Assembly: GCF_001427605.1 (NCBI RefSeq)
Contig: NZ_LMGZ01000024.1
Location: 52,300 to 116,299, forward strand
DNA: 64,000 bases
From: Devosia sp. Root635
Lineage (GTDB): Bacteria; Pseudomonadota; Alphaproteobacteria; Rhizobiales; Devosiaceae
Reading direction: 5' to 3'
The position numbers and the translations under genes were made by a program. Each line of letters starts with the position of its first letter. Within the stretch, counting starts at the first letter, position 1. This document shows, in pieces, positions 16,998 through 25,906 of this stretch. The notes below the pieces were generated by a model. It did no database searches. It was not told the origin of the DNA and saw only the letters and a program-made list of their open reading frames with translations.

Positions 16998-18485
16998 TCA
17001 ACGCCAGTCGCGGCAGACGTATTTGACTTCGGTGAAGACCTCGAGGCCGAGGCGCGCGCCCTCGCGGCCAAGGCCGGATTGCTTCATGCCGCCGAAGGGG
17101 ATGGGCGCGCCGGTGACCTTGGTGCGGTTCACGGCGACCATGCCGAATTGCAGGGCGCGGCTGGCGCGATAGATGCGGCGCGGATCGTTGGTGTGGAGAT
17201 AGGCGATGAGGCCATAATCGGTGTCGTTGGCGACAGCGAGCACGGCGGCTTCGTCATCGAAGGGGGCAATGGCGGCCACCGGTCCGAACGTCTCCTCGTG
17301 CATGACGAGGGCATCGGGCGGCACGTCGACCAATACGGTCGGCTCGTAGAAGAGCGGGCCGGCCGGATGGACCTTGCCGCCGGTGAGGCAACGGGCGCCG
17401 CGGGCGATGGCGTCGTCGACATGGCTCACCTGCTTGTCGACGGCCTTCCGGTTGGTGAGCGGACCGAGGTCGCAGTCTTCAAGGCCGGGGCCGATAGACA
17501 AGGAAGCGGTGGCGGCGGCGAAGCGCTCGCAGAACTCGGCATAGACCGGACGCTCGATGAAGAAGCGGTTGGCCCCCAGGCAGTCCTGCCCCGAGGTGGC
17601 GAACTTGGCCTTGATGGCCTCTTCCACAGCCTGGTCGAGATCGGCATCGGCGAAGACGATGAAGGGCGCATGGCCGCCCAGTTCGAGCACCAGGTGCTTG
17701 ATGGTATCGGCGCTCTGGCGGTACAGCAGGCGGCCGATTTCGGTGGAGCCGGTGAAGCTCAGCACGCGGATGCGCTTGTCTGCAGTCCAGGCGCCGACGA
17801 TTTCGGCGGCATGGCCGGTGACGATGTTGAAAACACCGGGCGGCATGCCGGCGCGCTCGGCAAGGACAGCCAAAGCCAGCGCCGAGAATGGCGTTTCCGA
17901 GGAGGGATGGGCGACGCAGGTGCAGCCGGCTGCCAGCGCGGCCGCCGCCTTGCGGGTCAGCATGGCGCTGGGAAAATTCCACGGCGTTATGAGGGCGGCG
18001 ACGCCGGCCGGTTCGCGCCACACCTCGACTTCGGCATCGGGGAGGTGTGACGTGACACTCTCGATATTGGGGCGCTTGGTCTCTTCGGCGTAGAATTCGA
18101 CGAAGGAGGCGGCATAGTCGATTTCCCCACGCGCCTCCGAAAGCGGCTTGCCCTGCTCCAGGGTCATTAGCAGCGCCAAATCCTCGCGGGCGTCGCGAAT
18201 GGCCTCGAACCAGGCGCGCAGGATGGCGGCGCGCTCCTGCGGCAGCAGGCCGGACCACAGGGGAAAGGCGGCGGTGGCGGCATCGACGGCCTGCCGCGCC
18301 TGGGCGGCGTCGAGCGCCGGAACGCGGCCGATTTCGCCGCCGGTGGCGGGATTGAGCACGGCGATGTGGCCACTAGCGCCGGTGGTGACGCTTTGCCCGC
18401 CGATATAGGCGGCGCGGCAGAACAACTCGGCATCAGCCAGGCCGGCGAGGCTGTCAGCGGTGATTACGGGGGAAAAAACGGACAT
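16998..18485 (-). CDS. doeC: Aspartate/succinate-semialdehyde dehydrogenase (DoeC/Ssd-like)
   Basis: Aldehyde dehydrogenase of 495 residues, similar to GabD-type succinate-semialdehyde dehydrogenases. Active-site parts: ALITPWNFPSAM, the general base in LVLELGGHAPF, the nucleophile in ATSGQDCLGANR, and EETFGPVAAI. Its predicted step is oxidation of aspartate semialdehyde to aspartate, closing ectoine catabolism. The cofactor-binding lysine normally found in LKPASQTP is histidine here (VAHPSSETP). The ATG at 18485 follows GCAGGAGGC; an upstream ATG at 18542 would add an unlikely leader. It lies 26 bases before the aminotransferase, so the two are co-transcribed. Confidence 0.87.
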   Translation of the reverse strand: MSVFSPVITADSLAGLADAELFCRAAYIGGQSVTTGASGHIAVLNPATGGEIGRVPALDAAQARQAVDAATAAFPLWSGLLPQERAAILRAWFEAIRDAREDLALLMTLEQGKPLSEARGEIDYAASFVEFYAEETKRPNIESVTSHLPDAEVEVWREPAGVAALITPWNFPSAMLTRKAAAALAAGCTCVAHPSSETPFSALALAVLAERAGMPPGVFNIVTGHAAEIVGAWTADKRIRVLSFTGSTEIGRLLYRQSADTIKHLVLELGGHAPFIVFADADLDQAVEEAIKAKFATSGQDCLGANRFFIERPVYAEFCERFAAATASLSIGPGLEDCDLGPLTNRKAVDKQVSHVDDAIARGARCLTGGKVHPAGPLFYEPTVLVDVPPDALVMHEETFGPVAAIAPFDDEAAVLAVANDTDYGLIAYLHTNDPRRIYRASRALQFGMVAVNRTKVTGAPIPFGGMKQSGLGREGARLGLEVFTEVKYVCRDWR

Positions 18486-18600
18486 GGCCAATTGCCTCCT
18501 GCCCGCTGACACTATCGGGACGGGGCCAGAGGCGTTCGCCAAACTGGAGGAGGAAAAAGGATGGTTGACCTGTTTGCCGCGAGGCGGCGAGGCATTTCGT

Positions 18601-19179
18601 CTATTGGGACGGTTGCGCCAGCAGTTCGACGGGGACCGGCTCGTTCTTGACCGGCATGGTCACGACATAGGTGTAGTAGCGCTTGATGCCGATCTGTTGC
18701 GCCAGCAGGCTGTCGATCAGCGCCTGATAGTCGCTCAGCAGGCGCACCACGATCTTGCAGAAATAGTCGACGCCGCCGCCGACCGCCCAGCATTCGATGA
18801 CTTCGGGCAGCGTCTTGATCCGGGCCTCGAAGCGGGCGAAGTCCTCGGCGCGGTGGCTTTCCAACTCGACCTGGACGAAGACCATGGTGGTGGGGCCGAA
18901 GGCCTTCAGCGACACGCGGGCGCCGTAGCTTTCGATGATGCCGGCTTCCTCGAGACGGCGCAGCCGCTCCCAGCATGGCGTTGCCGACAGATTGACCCGC
19001 TCGGCCAGGGCCGCCTTGGGAATTCTGCCTTCGCGCTGCAGAATGCTCAGGATTTTTATATCCCGGTCATCCAGCCTCTGTGTTTCGGACTTGGATGAGT
19101 TCACGCCAGACCGGTATCCGTTTGATGCCGGCGAACCATAATGCTGTTCCGTGGTGGGCGTCCAGATGGCTCCTGTCAT
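18601..19179 (-). CDS. Lrp/AsnC-family regulator (DoeX/AsnC of ectoine cluster)
   Basis: Feast/famine regulator. The winged helix begins LDDRDIKILSILQREGRIPKAALAERVNLSATPCWERLRRLEEAGII, and the C-terminal RAM domain includes VGGGVDYFCKIVVRLLSDYQALI. Positions of this type bind amino-acid ligands. It sits between ehuA and the dehydrogenase gene, as DoeX/AsnC does in known ectoine clusters. Diaminobutyrate-type intermediates are reported inducers there; here this is inference. The start is uncertain: ATG at 19179 gives 192 residues, while a GTG at 19104 gives 167, nearer the family norm. Neither has a strong ribosome site. Confidence 0.85.
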   Translation of the reverse strand: MTGAIWTPTTEQHYGSPASNGYRSGVNSSKSETQRLDDRDIKILSILQREGRIPKAALAERVNLSATPCWERLRRLEEAGIIESYGARVSLKAFGPTTMVFVQVELESHRAEDFARFEARIKTLPEVIECWAVGGGVDYFCKIVVRLLSDYQALIDSLLAQQIGIKRYYTYVVTMPVKNEPVPVELLAQPSQ

Positions 19180-19212
19180 ATCAACTGCTTGCGTGAATTG
19201 CGCCAGGCCGGA

Positions 19213-19986
19213 TCATCCTTCGAGCACGGCCTTGAGGAAGGCCCGGGTGCGCTCCTCCTTGGGGTTGGTGAACAGCTCGTCGGGCGTGCCCTGTTCCTTG
19301 ATGTTGCCCTGGTCGAAGAAGCACACCCGGTCGGATACTTCGCGGGCGAAGCGCATTTCATGGGTGACCAGCAGCATGGTCAGGTCATGCTCCTCGGCCA
19401 GCTTGGCGATGACATTGAGCACCTCGCCCACCAGTTCGGGATCGAGCGCCGAGGTCGGCTCGTCGAACAGCATCACTTTCGGGCGCATGGCGAGGGCGCG
19501 GGCGATGCCGACGCGCTGCTGCTGGCCGCCCGAAAGCTGATTGGGAAATTTCTGCAACTGATCGGCCAATCCGACCAGTTGCAGCAATTCCTCGGCGCGT
19601 TCGCGAGCGTCCTGCTTGGACAGGCCCAGCACCGACATCGGCGCTTCGGTGAGATTGCGCAGCACGGTCATGTGCGGGAACAGGTTGAACTGCTGGAACA
19701 CCATGCCGAGCTGCTTGCGCATCTTGCGCAGATGGGCCTCGCGCGCGGGGACCAGGCCGTTCGGCCCCTGCTCGTGCCACAGCGGTTCATTGCCGACCGA
19801 GACCACGCCGCCATTGATCTTTTCAAGCGTCATCAGGATGCGCAGCACGGTGGACTTGCCTGATCCGGAGGGGCCGATGATGGTGACTTTCTCACCTCGC
19901 GCCACCTCGAAATCGAGGTCGTTGAGCACGCGGTAATTGCCGTAGCTCTTGACGACCTTTTCGAACTTGATGATTGGCTCGCTCAT
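19213..19986 (-). CDS. ehuA: Ectoine/hydroxyectoine ABC transporter ATPase EhuA
   Basis: Polar-amino-acid-type ABC ATPase of 257 residues. Walker A is GPSGSGKST, the Q-loop is [11 protein letters not shown], the signature is [15 protein letters not shown], Walker B is [14 protein letters not shown] and the H-loop is VTHEMRFA. The insert [14 protein letters not shown] resembles EhuA proteins. It energises uptake of ectoines together with EhuBCD. Its ATG overlaps the ehuD stop codon, indicating translational coupling. Confidence 0.85.
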   Translation of the reverse strand: MSEPIIKFEKVVKSYGNYRVLNDLDFEVARGEKVTIIGPSGSGKSTVLRILMTLEKINGGVVSVGNEPLWHEQGPNGLVPAREAHLRKMRKQLGMVFQQFNLFPHMTVLRNLTEAPMSVLGLSKQDARERAEELLQLVGLADQLQKFPNQLSGGQQQRVGIARALAMRPKVMLFDEPTSALDPELVGEVLNVIAKLAEEHDLTMLLVTHEMRFAREVSDRVCFFDQGNIKEQGTPDELFTNPKEERTRAFLKAVLEG

Positions 19987-20678
19987 TTGAAGGGCAGCCC
20001 TCTCTTGGGGAGTTTGGCATCGACGAAGCGCACCAGCGCCGAGGCGACAAGGGTCATGATCAGGTAAAGGCCGCCCACCATGGACAGGGGCACCAGGTAG
20101 TTGAAGGTCTGGTCGCCGATGATGCGGGCCACGCCCAGCATTTCGAGCACGGTGACCACCGAAAGCACCGGCACGTCCTTCATGATCGACACCAGGTAAT
20201 TGCCGAGCGCCGGAACCACGCGCGGCACCGCCTGGGGCAGGATGATGTGGGTGAAGGTGCGGGAGGCCGAAAGGTCGAGTGCCTTGGCCGCCTCGCGCTG
20301 GCCCTTGGCCACGGCCTCGATGCCGGCCCGGTAGACCTCGGCCATATAGGCGCTGTACTGGACGCCCAGCGCCAGGGCGCCGGTGGCGAAAGCAGGCAGG
20401 ATGATATTGTAGTCGGCCAGCACGTAATAGAGGAAGAACAACTGCACCAGCAGCGGCGTATCGCGGAAAAACTCGGTGATGACGATGGTCGGCCAGGAGA
20501 CGATCTTGAGCGGCACGCTCTTGAGCACCGCGAAGATGAGGCCAAGGACCATGGCGATGGCAAAGCCGGCAATGGTGGCCTGGATGGTGACCACCATGCC
20601 GCGCAGCAGGATGGGCAGGATCGACAGGGCGAAGGCCAGGTCGCCATTGCTGGTGTCCCAGGTGATTCCGAACAGCAT
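19983..20678 (-). CDS. ehuD: Ectoine ABC transporter permease EhuD
   Basis: HisMQ-family permease of 231 residues with about five membrane segments. The coupling loop reads [30 protein letters not shown]. It pairs with EhuC to form the channel. The ATG before MLFGITWD has GAGGAG upstream; longer frames extend into ehuC. It starts two bases after the ehuC stop. Confidence 0.85.
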   Translation of the reverse strand: MLFGITWDTSNGDLAFALSILPILLRGMVVTIQATIAGFAIAMVLGLIFAVLKSVPLKIVSWPTIVITEFFRDTPLLVQLFFLYYVLADYNIILPAFATGALALGVQYSAYMAEVYRAGIEAVAKGQREAAKALDLSASRTFTHIILPQAVPRVVPALGNYLVSIMKDVPVLSVVTVLEMLGVARIIGDQTFNYLVPLSMVGGLYLIMTLVASALVRFVDAKLPKRGLPFK

Positions 20679-20680
20679 GG

Positions 20681-21352
20681 CTAGCTCCTCGCCCCGCGCC
20701 AGCGGCCGACCGAGGCCTCCAGCACGCGCATCATGGCGGTCAGCACCAGAGCCATGCCGAAATACATCAGCAGGACGATGGTGTAGATGGTGGTGCTGTC
20801 CTGGGTGTAGTTGCGCAACTGTTCGGCCCGGAATGCCAGGTCGCCCAGGCTGATCAGCGAGGCCAGCGCCGTGTCCTTGAGGTTCTGCACCGCCAGGTTG
20901 CCGAAGGACGGCATCATTTCGGGGATCGCCTGGGGCAGGCTGATCTTCCACAGGGTCTGGCGGCGGGTGAAATTGAGGGCGGTGGCCGCCTCATACTGGC
21001 TGGGGGTGACGGCCTGGATGGCGCCCCGCACCACTTCGGCACCATAGGCGCCGATATTGAGCCCAAGCGCCGCCACGCCCGCCACGACGGGCGGCAGGCG
21101 CAGATCGAGCCCGATCGCATCGCCGGCAATGGGCAGGGCGAAATAGAGCCAGAACAGCTGCACCAGCAGCGAGGTGCCGCGGAAGATCTCGATATAGGCA
21201 ATCGAGACGGCGCGAATGGCCCAGTTGTCACTGAGCTTTCCTATGCCGAAGATGAAGGACAGCAGGGCGCCGAGAATGGTCGAAAACACCGTGAGCTGCA
21301 CGGTAATCCAGGCGCCGTCGGCAAGCGGTTTGAGATAGTCAAACCAGGGCAT
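20681..21352 (-). CDS. ehuC: Ectoine ABC transporter permease EhuC
   Basis: HisMQ-family permease of 223 residues. Typical features are [19 protein letters not shown] at the first membrane segment, [20 protein letters not shown], and the EAA loop [28 protein letters not shown]. The start MPWFDYL was preferred because 26 upstream residues are encoded by intercistronic hairpin sequence. Confidence 0.85.
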   Translation of the reverse strand: MPWFDYLKPLADGAWITVQLTVFSTILGALLSFIFGIGKLSDNWAIRAVSIAYIEIFRGTSLLVQLFWLYFALPIAGDAIGLDLRLPPVVAGVAALGLNIGAYGAEVVRGAIQAVTPSQYEAATALNFTRRQTLWKISLPQAIPEMMPSFGNLAVQNLKDTALASLISLGDLAFRAEQLRNYTQDSTTIYTIVLLMYFGMALVLTAMMRVLEASVGRWRGARS

Positions 21353-21374
21353 GGCGGGTGGTCCTCTCGCGCTC

Positions 21375-21440
21375 AGAGACTGTTTGAAAAACTCTGGCAG
21401 TCTCTCAGAAAGGAGCCATGGCCGGATCATCCGGCCATGG
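21375..21440 (-). other. Two stem-loops in the ehuB-ehuC gap
   Basis: First, an 11-bp perfect hairpin CCATGGCCGGA/TCCGGCCATGG with a three-base loop spans 21416-21440, just after the ehuB stop. Second, AGAGACTG (21375-21382) pairs with CAGTCTCT (21398-21405). Neither has a T-run. They probably protect the ehuB mRNA 3' end and raise the binding protein over the permeases. Confidence 0.7.
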
Positions 21441-21450
21441 CGTCACGAGC

Positions 21451-22320
21451 CTATTCGGCGCAAAGGGCCTCGGTGGTCGTTGCCGTGGAGCCGGCAATGT
21501 CTTCCGGGGTAAAGCCGTAGCTGGCGAGGATTTCCGCCCAGGCATCGGTTTGCTTGAAAGTGGCCAGTTCGGCGTTGAACGCGTCGCGCAGGGCCACCGA
21601 GTCACTGTTGAAGTTGAAGCCGCCCCAGCTGCGGGCGACCTTGCCATCGATCACCGGATCGACGAAATCGGGCGCCAGCTCCACCTTGTCGCTCTTGCTG
21701 GCAAGATCGCTGGCGGTGAGGCCGGTGGCGGCATAGGCGTCGGCGCGGCCATTGGCGACGGTCGAAATGGCGTCGGCATTGGCGGCGATGATGACGATGT
21801 TTTCCTCGGGAACGCCGAGCGCCTGCATCATGTTGAGCTGGTCGGCACCGGCCATGACGGCCACTTTCAGGTCGGAACCGGCGAAGTCGGAATATTCCTT
21901 GATGCCCTTGGGATCGCCCGCCATGACCAGCAGCCCTTCACCATAGGAGGTGTTCGGCTCCGAATAGATGACCTGCTGGCAGCGCTCGGGGCGGATGGCC
22001 ATTTCCGAGGCGGTCAGGTCGAAGCGGTTGGCCTGGAGACCAGGAATGAGCGAGCTGAAATTGGTCACCACCCACTGGATGTCGTCGGCTTCCATGCCGA
22101 GGGCCTTGACCACCTGGACGGCCACGTCGGGCCCTGCGCCCTTGGGGTCGCCGTTGGGATCGAGATAGCCGTAGGGAATTTCATTGGCGACGGCGATGCG
22201 GATATAGCCGCGCTCCTTGATTTCCTCGAGCGTGACGGCGCTGGCCGCGGTGGATGCCAGTGCGAGGGCAGTGATGGCGGCGAAGACTGGCGTGGCGTGT
22301 TTGCTGAAAGTTCTGCGCAT
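21451..22320 (-). CDS. ehuB: Ectoine/hydroxyectoine-binding protein EhuB
   Basis: Periplasmic binding protein of the polar amino acid (SBP_bac_3) family, 289 residues. A signal peptide covers residues 1-~29, ending ALASTAASA. The mature part, RGYIRIAVANEIPYGYLDPNG and GAGPDVAVQVVKALG, is EhuB-like. It delivers ectoine and 5-hydroxyectoine to EhuCD/EhuA. The assignment rests on sequence resemblance and on the linked catabolic genes. It is the first gene of the minus-strand operon and diverges from eutB. Confidence 0.85.
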   Translation of the reverse strand: MRRTFSKHATPVFAAITALALASTAASAVTLEEIKERGYIRIAVANEIPYGYLDPNGDPKGAGPDVAVQVVKALGMEADDIQWVVTNFSSLIPGLQANRFDLTASEMAIRPERCQQVIYSEPNTSYGEGLLVMAGDPKGIKEYSDFAGSDLKVAVMAGADQLNMMQALGVPEENIVIIAANADAISTVANGRADAYAATGLTASDLASKSDKVELAPDFVDPVIDGKVARSWGGFNFNSDSVALRDAFNAELATFKQTDAWAEILASYGFTPEDIAGSTATTTEALCAE

Positions 22321-22678
22321 ATCGTGACTCCTGTGTCCCTGTGGTCGGTATGCTGAAAGCAACCATTTCGATGTCGCCGGGGGTGTTGCGGGGCAGTGGG
22401 CCGAGTGGACGTAAGCGGCGGTCGGACCTGGACCGGAAGCGATAAATGGCCCGAAAACTGCAGTCTGCTGGTGTCCCCCTCAAGACGTCGCATCGCAGTA
22501 TTCAGGGTTGCGGAGAGGGGGTTCCGAGTCGAGGGAGGATACATCTATTTGTGATGGAAGTTTGCAGTCGGATCGGCTGCGCCTCTCCATCAGATTGGAA
22601 GGATCGACTATCTCGGACGTAGGCATAGTATTTGAGCGATTTGGGCCGCATCGGCAGCGCAATCGGCAAGGGGCGGAC
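22321..22678. promoter_or_regulatory. Divergent control region between ehuB and eutB
   Basis: 358 bases separate the uptake operon (minus) and the catabolic operon (plus). No gene of the MocR-type EnuR regulator lies here or nearby, and I see no convincing long palindrome. The AsnC-type protein encoded downstream of ehuA is the likely local regulator acting here. Confidence 0.45.
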
Positions 22679-23698
22679 ATGCCAGATCGAAACGCCGCGC
22701 GAGACACTGATATCGGGATTGTCGACGTGGCGGCGGCGCGGCAGCGCCTCGCCGGCCATGTGAGGCGCACGCCCATGATCGAGGCGCTGGCGCTGAGCAC
22801 TCGCCACGGCGTTCCCGTGCGCCTCAAATGCGAACATCAACAGATCACCGGCAGCTTCAAGGCGCGGGGCGCGACCAATACGGTGCTGGGTCTTTCACAG
22901 GCGCAGCGCGAGGCGGGGGTGGCCGCCGCGTCCACCGGCAACCATGGCCGGGCTTTGGCCTACGCCGCCAAGGCGGCCGGCATACGCGCCGTGATCTGCA
23001 TGTCCAGCCTTGTGCCCGCCAACAAGGTCGAGGCCGTCAGGGCGCTGGGCGCCGATGTTCGGATCGTGGGCGTCAGCCAGGACGATGCGCAACTGGAGGT
23101 CGATCGGCTGGTCCGCGACGAGGGCATGACCAATGTCGCGCCGTTCGACATGGCGGGGACCATTGCCGGGCAGGGGACGCTTGGGCTCGAAATGATCGAG
23201 GACGCGCCCGATACCGAAGCCCTGCTGGTGCCACTGTCGGGCGGCGGCCTGCTGGCCGGGGTGGCGCTGGCCGCGAAAGCCCTCAACCCGGCGGTGCGGG
23301 TGATCGGCGTGACGATGGAGCGGGGCGCGGCAATGTATGCCAGCCTCGCCAGCGGGAGACCGGTGGAGGTGACGGAGGTCCCCAGCCTGGCCGACTCGCT
23401 GGGCGGCGGCATCGGCCTCGACAACCGGTTCACCTTCTCCATGGTGCAGCGGCTGGTCGACGATGTCGTGCTGGTCAGCGAGGTGGAAATCGCCGAGGCG
23501 ATCCGTCTGGCCTATATGGAGCTTGGCGAGGTCATCGAGGGGGCGGCCGCCGTCGGCATGGCCGCATTGGCGGCGGGCAGGATCGCCTTGCGCGGACCGG
23601 TCGGGATCGTGCTGAGCGGCCGCAATATCGACATGGCGCTGCATCGGCGGATCGTCATGGGCGAAAATCCGGACCTGGCGGGAGCCGGCCATGGCTGA
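22679..23698 (+). CDS. eutB: Hydroxyectoine utilisation dehydratase EutB
   Basis: PLP-dependent fold-type II enzyme of the threonine/serine dehydratase family, 339 residues. The Schiff-base Lys61 lies in ITGSFKARGA, AASTGNHGRALAYAAK is the phosphate-side loop, and PLSGGGLLAGVA the glycine-rich loop. In hydroxyectoine catabolism EutB is thought to remove the 3-hydroxyl group, feeding the pathway with EutC. The ATG is preceded by AAGGGGCGG. The gene overlaps eutC by eight bases. Confidence 0.85.
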   Translation: MPDRNAARDTDIGIVDVAAARQRLAGHVRRTPMIEALALSTRHGVPVRLKCEHQQITGSFKARGATNTVLGLSQAQREAGVAAASTGNHGRALAYAAKAAGIRAVICMSSLVPANKVEAVRALGADVRIVGVSQDDAQLEVDRLVRDEGMTNVAPFDMAGTIAGQGTLGLEMIEDAPDTEALLVPLSGGGLLAGVALAAKALNPAVRVIGVTMERGAAMYASLASGRPVEVTEVPSLADSLGGGIGLDNRFTFSMVQRLVDDVVLVSEVEIAEAIRLAYMELGEVIEGAAAVGMAALAAGRIALRGPVGIVLSGRNIDMALHRRIVMGENPDLAGAGHG

Positions 23699-24683
23699 TG
23701 TCACCATCCTCACCGAAGCCGACCTGCGCGGGCTGGTGCCGCTCGACGCGGCGGCCGTTGCCTGCGTCGAGGATGCGTTCATGGCGCTGGCCACCAAGGC
23801 GGTGGTCATGCCGCCAATCCTGCGGCTGGACATGGTGGAAGCCAATGGCGAAGTCGATATCAAGACGGCCTATATTCCCGGCCTCGACAGCTTCGCCATC
23901 AAGATCAGTCCGGGATTCTTCGACAATCCCATGCTCGGCCTGCCATCGGTCAACGGCCTCATGGTGCTGCTCAGCGCCCGGACCGGCCTGCTCGAAGCCG
24001 CCCTGTTCGACAATGGCTATCTGACCGACATCCGCACGGCGGCGGCCGGAGCGGTGGCGGCCAACCACCTGGCGCGCCGGGACGCATCCTGCGCCGCCAT
24101 CTTCGGCGCCGGCGTGCAGGCGCGGCTGCAGTTGCGGGCGCTGACACTGGTGCGGCCGATTTCGGAGGCCCGGATTTGGGCCCGCGACATTGCCAGAGCC
24201 ACCGCTCTCGCCACGGACCTGTCGGTCGAACTCGGCTTTGCGGTGACGGCGATGGCCGATCCGCAGGCCGCAATCGCGGGCGCGGATATCGTCGTGACCA
24301 CCACGCCATCGGCGAGTCCGATCATCGAGGCGGAATGGCTGGCGCCGGGCCAGCATCTGACGGCCATGGGCTCGGATGCCGAGCACAAGAACGAGATTGC
24401 CCCCGCGGTGCTGGCGCGCGTCGATCGCTATGTGCCTGACCGGCTGGCGCAGACCCGCGTGCTGGGCGAATTGCACCATGCTATCGCGGCTGGACTGGTG
24501 GCGGAAACCGCCGATTTCGCCGAGCTGGGCGCCGTTGTCGCGGGGCAGGCGCCCGGACGGGTGCGGGCGGACGAAATCACCATGGCGGACCTGACCGGGA
24601 TGGGCGTGCAGGACACCGCCATTGCCACCCTGGCGCGCCAGCGGGCTCTGGCCGATGGCGCCGGGCAGATATTTTCAACCTGA
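23691..24683 (+). CDS. eutC: Ectoine utilisation protein EutC (ornithine cyclodeaminase family)
   Basis: 330 residues, ornithine cyclodeaminase/mu-crystallin family. Conserved parts include KTAYIPGLDSFAIKISPGFFDNP, the Rossmann motif AAIFGAGVQARLQLRAL, and GSDAEHKNEIAP. EutC acts with EutB in converting the hydroxylated compound to the common ectoine intermediate. EutA, its usual third partner, is absent from this cluster. It is translationally coupled to eutB. Confidence 0.85.
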   Translation: MADVTILTEADLRGLVPLDAAAVACVEDAFMALATKAVVMPPILRLDMVEANGEVDIKTAYIPGLDSFAIKISPGFFDNPMLGLPSVNGLMVLLSARTGLLEAALFDNGYLTDIRTAAAGAVAANHLARRDASCAAIFGAGVQARLQLRALTLVRPISEARIWARDIARATALATDLSVELGFAVTAMADPQAAIAGADIVVTTTPSASPIIEAEWLAPGQHLTAMGSDAEHKNEIAPAVLARVDRYVPDRLAQTRVLGELHHAIAAGLVAETADFAELGAVVAGQAPGRVRADEITMADLTGMGVQDTAIATLARQRALADGAGQIFST

Positions 24684-24706
24684 CTGCAGTTTTTCGGAGA
24701 TCGTGA

Positions 24707-25891
24707 TTGACCGAGACCTCGCCTGCCTTTGCCGCAACGGAATATGCGCAGCGCCTCGCCAAGGTTCGCCGCTCGATGAGCGCGGCGGCCATCGACGTCC
24801 TTGTTGTCACCGATCCATCCAATATGGGTTGGCTGACCGGCTATGACGGCTGGTCCTTCTATGTCCACCAAGCGGTGATCGTGCTGCCCGAGGGTGAGCC
24901 GCTATGGTTCGGGCGACCGCAGGACCAGGCCGGGGCTCGCCTGACGACGTTCCTCGACAAGGGCTCGATGTTTTCCTACCCCGATCACTACGTGCAAAAT
25001 CCCGACATCCACCCCTATCAGGTGCTGGCCGGCGTGCTGCGCGACAAGGGGCACGGCGCCGCGCGGCTGGGCGTCGAGATGGACAATTACTATTTCTCGG
25101 CGAAATGCCTCGAAACGCTGCGCGCCGAGCTGCCCGATGCCAGGATCGGCGACGCGACTGCCCTGGTGAACTGGCAGCGCGCCGTCAAGTCGGAGGCTGA
25201 ACTGGGCTATATGCGCCGCGCGGCACGGCTGGTCGAAATCATGCATGAGCGCATTCGCGCCGTGGCCGAGCCGGGCGTGCGCAAGTGCGACCTGATCGCG
25301 GAAATCTATGATGCCGGCCTGCGCGGAACCCCCGAATTCGGCGGCGACTACGCCGCCATCGTGCCACTGACGCCATCGGGCAAGGATGCGGCGGCGGCGC
25401 ACCTGACCTGGGACGACCGGGTGCTGAAAGCCGGCGAGGGCACCTATTTCGAGATTGCCGGCTGCTATCGGCGCTATCATGCGCCACTGTCGCGGACGCT
25501 CTATCTGGGCGAGCCGCCGGCGGCCATGCGCAAGGCGCAGGATGCGGTGCTCGAAGGGCTGGCTGCGGGCCTGGCGGCAGCGCGGCCGGGCAATACCTGC
25601 GGCCAGGTTGCCGATGCCTTTTTCGGCGTACTGCGCCGGCATGGCGTCGAGAAATCCTCGCGTGCCGGCTACCCGGTGGGTATCTCCTATCCGCCCGACT
25701 GGGGCGAGCGCACCATGTCCATCCGGGCCGGCGACCCCTCGGTGCTCGAGGAGAACATGACGTTCCACTTCATGCCCGCCATCTGGACCGACGATTGGGG
25801 CTTCGAGACTTCGGAGACCATCCGCATCCGCGCCGGCGCCGATGCGGAATGCCTGGCCGACGTGTCGCGCGAACTCGTCATCAAACGCTGA
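24707..25891 (+). CDS. doeA: Ectoine hydrolase DoeA (EutD)
   Basis: 394 residues, creatinase/aminopeptidase P-like (M24) fold: N-terminal domain to about residue 150, then the pita-bread domain. Recognisable blocks are LVVTDPSNMGWLTGYDGWSFYVHQ, FGGDYAAIVPLTPSGKDAAAAHLTW and GYPVGISYPPDWGERTMSIR, typical of DoeA. The enzyme opens the ectoine ring to give N-acetyl-diaminobutyrate. The start is a TTG with GGAG eight bases upstream; no ATG is available near the conserved N-terminus. It lies 23 bases after eutC. Confidence 0.88.
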   Translation: MTETSPAFAATEYAQRLAKVRRSMSAAAIDVLVVTDPSNMGWLTGYDGWSFYVHQAVIVLPEGEPLWFGRPQDQAGARLTTFLDKGSMFSYPDHYVQNPDIHPYQVLAGVLRDKGHGAARLGVEMDNYYFSAKCLETLRAELPDARIGDATALVNWQRAVKSEAELGYMRRAARLVEIMHERIRAVAEPGVRKCDLIAEIYDAGLRGTPEFGGDYAAIVPLTPSGKDAAAAHLTWDDRVLKAGEGTYFEIAGCYRRYHAPLSRTLYLGEPPAAMRKAQDAVLEGLAAGLAAARPGNTCGQVADAFFGVLRRHGVEKSSRAGYPVGISYPPDWGERTMSIRAGDPSVLEENMTFHFMPAIWTDDWGFETSETIRIRAGADAECLADVSRELVIKR

Positions 25892-25906
25892 CCGGGAGGT
25901 CTGGTC

